From positions 118,909-182,908 of the forward strand of contig JAGLUP010000003.1 of NCBI GenBank assembly GCA_023134715.1: a DNA stretch of 64,000 nt, given 5' to 3'. The translations under genes and the position numbers were made by a program. Shown one piece after another: positions 59,709 through 64,000 of this stretch. The notes under the pieces are model-generated. The model saw only the letters and a program-made list of their open reading frames with translations. It did no database searches and was not told the DNA's origin. Source of the DNA: Candidatus Parcubacteria bacterium (GTDB taxonomy: Bacteria; Patescibacteriota; Minisyncoccia; Minisyncoccales; JAGLUP01). Numbering within the stretch: position 1 is the first letter of the stretch; the number at the start of each line of letters is the position of its first letter.

Positions 59709-60809
59709 ATGGAAAAATCACCGATTAAAATAAAATCTAAAGGAATTATTGAATATATGGAAAAATTGAAGCCAGAAATTGATGAGATTATTGAGAAATA
59801 TATACCAAAACAAGCGACTGAGGAATGGCTGGAATTTACTTTTGGAAAACCTCGTTATACTTACAACCAAGCTGCGGCTCAAAAAGCAGTAATAGAGCCG
59901 ATTTGGGATTTTTTAGAAAGAGGAGGAAAAAGATGGAGGCCAATTTTATTTTTATTGATTGCAGAAGTAGTAGGCGGCGATAAAGAAAAGCTTAAGGATT
60001 TTGTTATTATTCCTGAGATTATTCATAATGGAACGATAATAATTGATGATATTGAAGATCAGGGAGAGTTAAGACGGGGTAGGCCTTGTTTGCATAAAAT
60101 TTTTGGCGTAGATATTGCTATAAACGCTGGAAATATTATGTATTTTTTACCGCTTTTAAGTTTAATTAAGAATAAAGATAAGTTTGAGCCAGAAATTTTA
60201 AATAGAGTGTATGAAATTTATATTCAGGAAATGGTAAATTTAAGTTTTGGGCAGGGAACAGATATTTATTGGCATAAAGGAGAAATTAATGAGATAGATG
60301 AAAAAGAATATTTACAAATGTGCGCTTTTAAAACCGGCTGTTTGGCTCGAATGACAGCAAAAATAGCAGTTATTCTTTCAGGAGGGGACGATGAACTTGT
60401 TGAAAAACTTGGCAGAGTCACTGAGGCCATAGGTGTTGGTTTTCAAATTCAGGATGATATTTTAGATATAAAATTACAAGGGGAAGAAAGAGAAAAATTT
60501 GGCAAGATATTTGGCAATGATATCAAAGAAGGAAAAAGAACTTTAATGGTGATTCACACTTTAGAAAAAGCGAACGAGCAAGACAAGAAACGATTAGTTG
60601 AGATTTTAGATATACATGCAGATAATAATGATTTGAAAAGGGAAGCCATAGAAATTATAAATAAATATGACAGCGTGAATTACGCAAAAAAAATTGCCTC
60701 CCAGATTATTGAAGAATCTTGGCTCGAGGCAAGTAAATTATTGACAGATTCTCCAGCTAAAAATCGTTTGAAAGAGTTTGTTTATTATTTAATTGAGAGA
60801 AAGGTATAA
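59709..60809 (+). CDS. polyprenyl diphosphate synthase (trans-isoprenyl type)
   Basis: The 366-residue all-helical enzyme has GGKRWRPILFLLIAE (72-86), HNGTIIIDDIEDQGELRRGRP split (106-126) with the first Asp motif D113-D114-x2-D117, and GVGFQIQDDILDIK near 241-254 with the second Asp motif. It condenses IPP with allylic diphosphates to make C15-C20 or longer chains, here perhaps for the undecaprenyl carrier or membrane lipids. It is somewhat longer than usual, with an extra N-terminal helix. Confidence 0.9.
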   Translation: MEKSPIKIKSKGIIEYMEKLKPEIDEIIEKYIPKQATEEWLEFTFGKPRYTYNQAAAQKAVIEPIWDFLERGGKRWRPILFLLIAEVVGGDKEKLKDFVIIPEIIHNGTIIIDDIEDQGELRRGRPCLHKIFGVDIAINAGNIMYFLPLLSLIKNKDKFEPEILNRVYEIYIQEMVNLSFGQGTDIYWHKGEINEIDEKEYLQMCAFKTGCLARMTAKIAVILSGGDDELVEKLGRVTEAIGVGFQIQDDILDIKLQGEEREKFGKIFGNDIKEGKRTLMVIHTLEKANEQDKKRLVEILDIHADNNDLKREAIEIINKYDSVNYAKKIASQIIEESWLEASKLLTDSPAKNRLKEFVYYLIERKV

Positions 60810-60813
60810 ATTA

Positions 60814-61437
60814 ATGGCTTATAATTTTAACTTTGATTTAAATAAGCTTCCTAAGGAATTTTTTAAAATATTAGCTGAGATTTCAGAAAAGCGGAAATTA
60901 CACAGAAAATTAGGAAAAGCTTCAAGAGAATTGGTTTCTAAATTTAAGATTAACGAAATTTTGGGAATTCAGGTTGATGATGCTATTTTCATTGTTGAGG
61001 ATTTAGCTGGTATCTATATCACTAATTTAATGGAAAAAGAAAATTTTTTTAAGGCAAAACAAAAAATTCTTTTACTACCTCACTGCTGTCGGAAATATAT
61101 GGATTCAAGGTGTAAAGCGACTTTTAATAAAAAATTTTCTGCTTATTTTTGCAATCATTGCTCAAAAAATTGCTTGGCTAGTCGGGCAACAGAACTCGCT
61201 AAGAGTCGTGGCTATAAGTCCTTTATTTTGCCTGGTGGCTCAGCTATGAAAAAGATTTTAACTTATACTGATTGCGATGCTATAATCGGAGTTGCTTGCG
61301 TTCAGGAGATAAGAATTGGAATAGAATATATAAAATCTCAAAATAAAAAAATATCTATTTTAGGAATTCCTTTAACAAAAAATGGTTGCTCAAACACAAA
61401 ATTTAATCTCAAGAGTTTAGAGGAAATGTTAATTTAA
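60814..61437 (+). CDS. DUF116 family protein
   Basis: The 207-residue frame from the ATG at 60814 is preferred; a TTG at 60793 would overlap the upstream gene. Cys-rich motifs give the family: ILLLPHCCRKYMDSRCKA split near 84-101, YFCNHCSKNCLA near 111-122, ILPGGSAMKKI near 139-149 and IIGVACVQEIRIGI near 159-172. DUF116 proteins are predicted metal- or cluster-binding proteins with no fixed function. Its 3' end overlaps the convergent miaA by 29 nt. It follows the polyprenyl synthase by 4 nt. Confidence 0.75.
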   Translation: MAYNFNFDLNKLPKEFFKILAEISEKRKLHRKLGKASRELVSKFKINEILGIQVDDAIFIVEDLAGIYITNLMEKENFFKAKQKILLLPHCCRKYMDSRCKATFNKKFSAYFCNHCSKNCLASRATELAKSRGYKSFILPGGSAMKKILTYTDCDAIIGVACVQEIRIGIEYIKSQNKKISILGIPLTKNGCSNTKFNLKSLEEMLI

Positions 61438-62329
61438 TAAATTTTTTGATTAATTTTTCTGCCTGTTTTTCATTTTTTATCCAATTTATTCTCGAGTCAG
61501 ATTTAAACCATGTCATTTGCCGTTTGGCAAATTGGCGGGTGTGAAGAGCTATAATTTGTTGTAGTTCTTTTTTTGTTATTTTCTTGTTAAAATATGGTTT
61601 CCATTCTTGATAGCCAATGGTTTGCATTGACCATGTTTTCCAACCATATTTTTCAGAAAGATTTTTTACTTCTTTTTCCAGTCCTTGTTTAAACATTTTG
61701 CCAATCCTATTTTCTATTTTGTTTTTTAGTTTTTCTTTTTCTATCTTTATCCCGATTTGTAAAACATCAAAGAGAGGATTCCCTTTTTTCCTTTGCTCCC
61801 AAAATGGTTTTTTTGTTGCTTTGCAAACTTCAATTGCTCGTATTAATCGCCTTTTGTTTTGTTTGTCAATAAGCTTGGCTCCCCTGAGGTCTAATTTTTT
61901 ATAAATTTTAAAAAGTTGCTCTGTTGTTTTATTTTCTAATTCTTTTCGTAATTTTTTTTGCGGTTTTATTTTTAGAAATTCAATATTATCAACTACTGCT
62001 TTAATATAAAGACCGGTTCCGCCAACTAAGAAGGGAATTTTTCCTTTTTTTTGAATATCTTTTATGGCCTTAACAGCCATTTTTTTATAGATAGTTACGT
62101 TAAATTCTTGGTCAGGATTAACAATATCTATAAGATGGTGAGGGACAATTTTCATTTGTTTTTTTGTGGCTTTTCCTGTTCCAATATCCATTCTTTTATA
62201 TATCTGTCTTGAGTCAGCTGAAACAATTTCACCGGAAAATTTCTTTGCTAATTTAATAGCTAATTCAGTTTTTCCTGAAGCAGTAGGCCCTAAAATTACA
62301 ATTAGCTTGTCGTTTCTATTTTGTTGCAT
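61409..62329 (-). CDS. miaA: tRNA dimethylallyltransferase MiaA
   Basis: The 306-residue protein has VILGPTASGKTELAIKLA (11-28, P-loop 14-21), EIVSADSRQIYKRMDIGTGK split (32-51), PHHLIDIVNPDQEF near 63-76 and FLVGGTGLYIKAVVDN near 99-114. These are the complete MiaA motifs. It adds an isoprenyl group to A37 of tRNAs reading U-starting codons; the polyprenyl synthase nearby uses the same precursor. Its start overlaps the Kazal gene by 14 nt, and its end overlaps the DUF116 gene tail to tail. Confidence 0.95.
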   Translation of the reverse strand: MQQNRNDKLIVILGPTASGKTELAIKLAKKFSGEIVSADSRQIYKRMDIGTGKATKKQMKIVPHHLIDIVNPDQEFNVTIYKKMAVKAIKDIQKKGKIPFLVGGTGLYIKAVVDNIEFLKIKPQKKLRKELENKTTEQLFKIYKKLDLRGAKLIDKQNKRRLIRAIEVCKATKKPFWEQRKKGNPLFDVLQIGIKIEKEKLKNKIENRIGKMFKQGLEKEVKNLSEKYGWKTWSMQTIGYQEWKPYFNKKITKKELQQIIALHTRQFAKRQMTWFKSDSRINWIKNEKQAEKLIKKFIKLTFPLNS

Positions 62330-63452
62330 TTTTGCAAACTCCTTTGTGTTTTATATCTACTCCAGCTACTTTAGCAAAACAGGCGTTGCTGTATGTTTTT
62401 CCATCAATTCCGCAAACCGGATCCCATTGTGTTGTACAAACTGTATTTTTTTCATTTATTTTTCTTATGCGTTTTAGGTATTCTTGCTTTTTTTCATCGT
62501 TTTTAAATTTTTCTAATTGTTTCTCAATTTTTTGCATTGCTTCTTTTTTTGAATTTTCAACTGTTTCTTTAAAATCTGATCCTAATTCTTTTTCTAATTT
62601 AGATATTATTTCTAAATGTCGCACTTCATTGCCTTGGATGCGTTTTAAATATTCTTCTAAAATAGGTTTTTCATCTTCTGGAATCTGTTCAAGATTATCA
62701 TGCAATCTTTTTAAAGCATTGGCCTGGGCTTTTCTGATTGCTTGTTTCGCTTGTTCAGGAATCCTTTCTTCAATTCGCATTAAAACCTCTAAATTTTTAA
62801 TATGTTTTAAGCGACTGCCTTCCTGCTCTTCAGTAATTTTTTCAATTCTTTCCTGGAATTTCTCAGCTGAAAATGTTTTTAACGCGGTTTCTGTAAAATT
62901 AGTTAAGACCCTTTCTTTAACTTCCTTAATATGTTCATATTTTTCAGCCGGAAATTTTTCTTCTAATTTTTCTAAAAGTTTTTGCTGTTTTAAACTTTTA
63001 TCAATATATTTATCTAAAAATTTTGCAACTTTTGTATCTTCAGCGCTTAAATTATTTTCTTCTATGAGTTTTTTAATTTCATCTAAATCGTTTTGATAGC
63101 TCGCTATAACTCTATTAGCAATTTCTGGCTTTTTTTCAACTAATCTTTCTGCTTCTATTATTTTTTCATTGGCAAATTTTAGTTTTAATTCTGCTTTTTT
63201 AACTGGGTCAAAAGCAAAAAAATAACGAACTCCGCGACTCCAATCTTTGAGAAAATAAAATGGGCTGTCAGGCAGAAGAGTTGGTTCTCCAACTTCTAAA
63301 TCCGCGGCAGTAATATTTTCATCCTGTTCAACCATTTGACCAGCTTTTATGGAAAGATTTTCAGAAAAATTTTCTTGAGCAGAAATAAATCCTACTCCTA
63401 TCATTGAAAAGCAAATAATGCTTAGTAAGAAAAATTTGTTTAAATTAGACAT
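62316..63452 (-). CDS. exported DUF5667-type protein with C-terminal Kazal domain
   Basis: The 378-residue protein has a signal peptide (about 1-26, ending SAQE), then TLLPDSPFYFLKDWSRGVRYFFAFDP split near 58-83, the start of a DUF5667-like helical domain rich in Lys/Glu (about 75-330), and ends with a Kazal-like domain: CTTQWDPVCGIDGKTYSNAC split near 338-357, with a last Cys near 372. Only four cysteines are present, as in reduced bacterial Kazal forms. It is probably a surface protein that may inhibit serine proteases of a host cell or a neighbour. A promoter lies at 63,555-63,582. Confidence 0.78.
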   Translation of the reverse strand: MSNLNKFFLLSIICFSMIGVGFISAQENFSENLSIKAGQMVEQDENITAADLEVGEPTLLPDSPFYFLKDWSRGVRYFFAFDPVKKAELKLKFANEKIIEAERLVEKKPEIANRVIASYQNDLDEIKKLIEENNLSAEDTKVAKFLDKYIDKSLKQQKLLEKLEEKFPAEKYEHIKEVKERVLTNFTETALKTFSAEKFQERIEKITEEQEGSRLKHIKNLEVLMRIEERIPEQAKQAIRKAQANALKRLHDNLEQIPEDEKPILEEYLKRIQGNEVRHLEIISKLEKELGSDFKETVENSKKEAMQKIEKQLEKFKNDEKKQEYLKRIRKINEKNTVCTTQWDPVCGIDGKTYSNACFAKVAGVDIKHKGVCKNATK

Positions 63453-63554
63453 AACTCACAGAATATAAAACATGGAACATAAAACAAAATATTTTCAGAG
63501 ATTTGTTAAATGTCGCTTGTTGTATATTTATAATTTTTTAATAACCCTTAAATG

Positions 63555-63582
63555 ATTATAGCAAATGAAGAGGGGTTGACAA
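63555..63582 (-). promoter_or_regulatory. promoter of the Kazal/miaA unit
   Basis: On the minus strand TTGTCA (63582-63577), 16 nt, TATAAT (63560-63555). The -35 overlaps the plus-strand -35 of the 23S unit base for base. Confidence 0.72.
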
Positions 63583-63608
63583 GTGTTTTTGATTTGTTAT
63601 TATATAAT
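63576..63608 (+). promoter_or_regulatory. promoter of the 23S rRNA unit
   Basis: TTGACA (63576-63581), 16 nt, TATTAT (63598-63603), overlapping TATAAT (63603-63608). Confidence 0.78.
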
Positions 63609-63614
63609 TAAGAT

Positions 63615-63662
63615 ATGAAAAGATTAAGACATATCCGAGATAAAAGAAGCGGCGCTTATTAG
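63615..63662 (+). CDS. putative 15-residue leader peptide before 23S rRNA
   Basis: ATG at 63615, 7 nt after TATAAT, opens MKRLRHIRDKRSGAY with stop TAG at 63660-63662. It has no Shine-Dalgarno and five Arg codons. Its last codons (63645-63653) form the left arm of the hairpin described next, so ribosome position on it would decide which hairpin forms. Coding status is inferred from position only. Confidence 0.45.
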   Translation: MKRLRHIRDKRSGAY

Positions 63663-63703
63663 CGTATTTTAGATTTTGATTTTTTGAAAGCCGCTTCTGA
63701 TAG
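63645..63703 (+). promoter_or_regulatory. attenuator-like pair of mutually exclusive hairpins
   Basis: AGAAGCGGC (63645-63653) pairs perfectly with GCCGCTTCT (63680-63688). The same right arm can instead pair as CCGC (63681-63684) with GCGG (63695-63698), extended by AAA/TTT pairs and followed by TTTTT (63699-63703), a terminator. The two folds exclude each other. Confidence 0.65.
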
Positions 63704-63798
63704 GGCGGTTTTTCTGTTATGTAAGTTATTTGAAAATTAAATAAGAAGACAATAACGTCGTAAAGTAAAAAAGTAAAACAATTGTGTGCTTTGCGGAG

Positions 63799-64000
63799 TA
63801 AAACATTCTTAAGAGCGGATGGTGGATGTCTTGGGTGGTCGAAGCGATGAAGGACGTGGCGTGACTGCGATAAGCTTCGGGGAGGTGTTTAGCAACCTTT
63901 GATCCGGAGATTTCCGAATAGGGAAACCTGTTCGGGTGATAAACCCGAACGGCTTAGTCATTTGACTGGGCAGCGAACCCGCTGAAGTGAAACATCTCAG
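63799..64000 (+). rRNA. 23S ribosomal RNA, 5' end (truncated by the window)
   Basis: The conserved 5' domain is readable: GGTGGATGTC (63821), GCGATGAAGGACGTG (63843), CTGCGATAAGC, GATTTCCGAATAGGGAAACC and GAAGTGAAACATCTCAG at the end, in the same order as in E. coli 23S. By alignment to E. coli position 1 the gene begins near 63799, within a few bases. Its leader has its own promoter, and the region upstream holds protein genes, so no 16S gene directly precedes it. Confidence 0.93.

Noticed and set aside
62332-63096. A 254-codon plus-strand ORF opposite the DUF5667/Kazal gene.
   Set aside because: It is Ser/Phe-rich mirror coding of a Lys/Glu-rich helical protein, with no ribosome site or promoter; the minus-strand protein has a signal peptide and a Kazal domain.

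Overview
The window is AT-rich, densely packed bacterial DNA that looks like a Candidate Phyla Radiation (Patescibacteria), most likely Parcubacteria-type, chromosome. Pointers are the small gene-dense layout, DUF5667/Kazal and FQ-KY type peptidoglycan-binding surface proteins, ThyX-based thymidylate synthesis, and an rplK gene with no rplA behind it (loss of ribosomal protein L1 is a known trait of one Parcubacteria subgroup). There are no recognisable tRNAs, CRISPR arrays, insertion sequences or phage genes. The left edge cuts a 2-oxoacid dehydrogenase E1-beta/transketolase-like gene and the right edge cuts a 23S rRNA gene.

Layout. (1) 1-2,050: end of the E1-beta-like gene, then a minus-strand PP2C-like phosphatase and a small membrane protein. 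(2) 2,061-47,133: a roughly 45 kb cell-surface polysaccharide locus, nearly all on the plus strand. It makes nucleotide sugars on several carriers: a UDP branch (FlaA1/CapD-type dehydratase, UDP-glucuronate decarboxylase, WecB epimerase, and a GnnA/GnnB-like oxidoreductase plus transaminase pair), a dTDP branch (RmlA, RmlB, RmlC-like, RmlD-like, with an RfbH-type [2Fe-2S] 3-dehydrase), and a GDP branch (Gmd, Fcl-like, cupin, aminotransferase). It assembles and exports glycan with GT2 and GT4 transferases, two GT-C-like giant membrane proteins, a flippase, a TagF/TagB-like polymerase and a WaaL/Wzy-like ligase with TPRs. Unexpected members are a divergent pyruvate kinase directly followed by ATP sulfurylase, a radical SAM/B12-type enzyme, and an ATP-grasp/epimerase/HAD trio. 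Two exported proteins with the same C-terminal peptidoglycan-binding domain (a zinc metalloprotease and an Fn3 protein) sit at 5.2 kb and 42.9 kb. (3) 47,141-48,999: an isolated unit with a strong promoter, a 15-codon leader ORF, a long hairpin and a DHH-type phosphoesterase with a novel C-terminus. (4) 49,021-61,437: housekeeping genes: pheS-pheT-gyrB, secE-nusG-rplK, then a thymidylate block (dCMP deaminase, thyX, tmk), followed by deoC, gatB, a polyprenyl synthase and a DUF116 protein. (5) 61,409-63,452 minus: miaA and a DUF5667/Kazal protein. (6) 63,576-end: a promoter, a tiny leader ORF with an attenuator-like hairpin pair, then a 23S rRNA gene with no 16S gene before it.

Expression signals fall into two visible classes. 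Several transcription units have promoters whose -10 box ends only 7-9 nt before the ATG, predicting leaderless mRNAs. Four isolated genes instead carry an extended Shine-Dalgarno GGTGAT 3-4 nt before the ATG. Three divergent gene pairs share one TTGTCAA heptamer as back-to-back -35 elements. Structure not explained by genes includes seven-base tandem repeats and GC-capped palindromes, some inserted inside reading frames (including pheT), and a 23-codon scrap of a glycosyltransferase at 13,478.

All functional calls come from reading motifs by eye; no database search was run.
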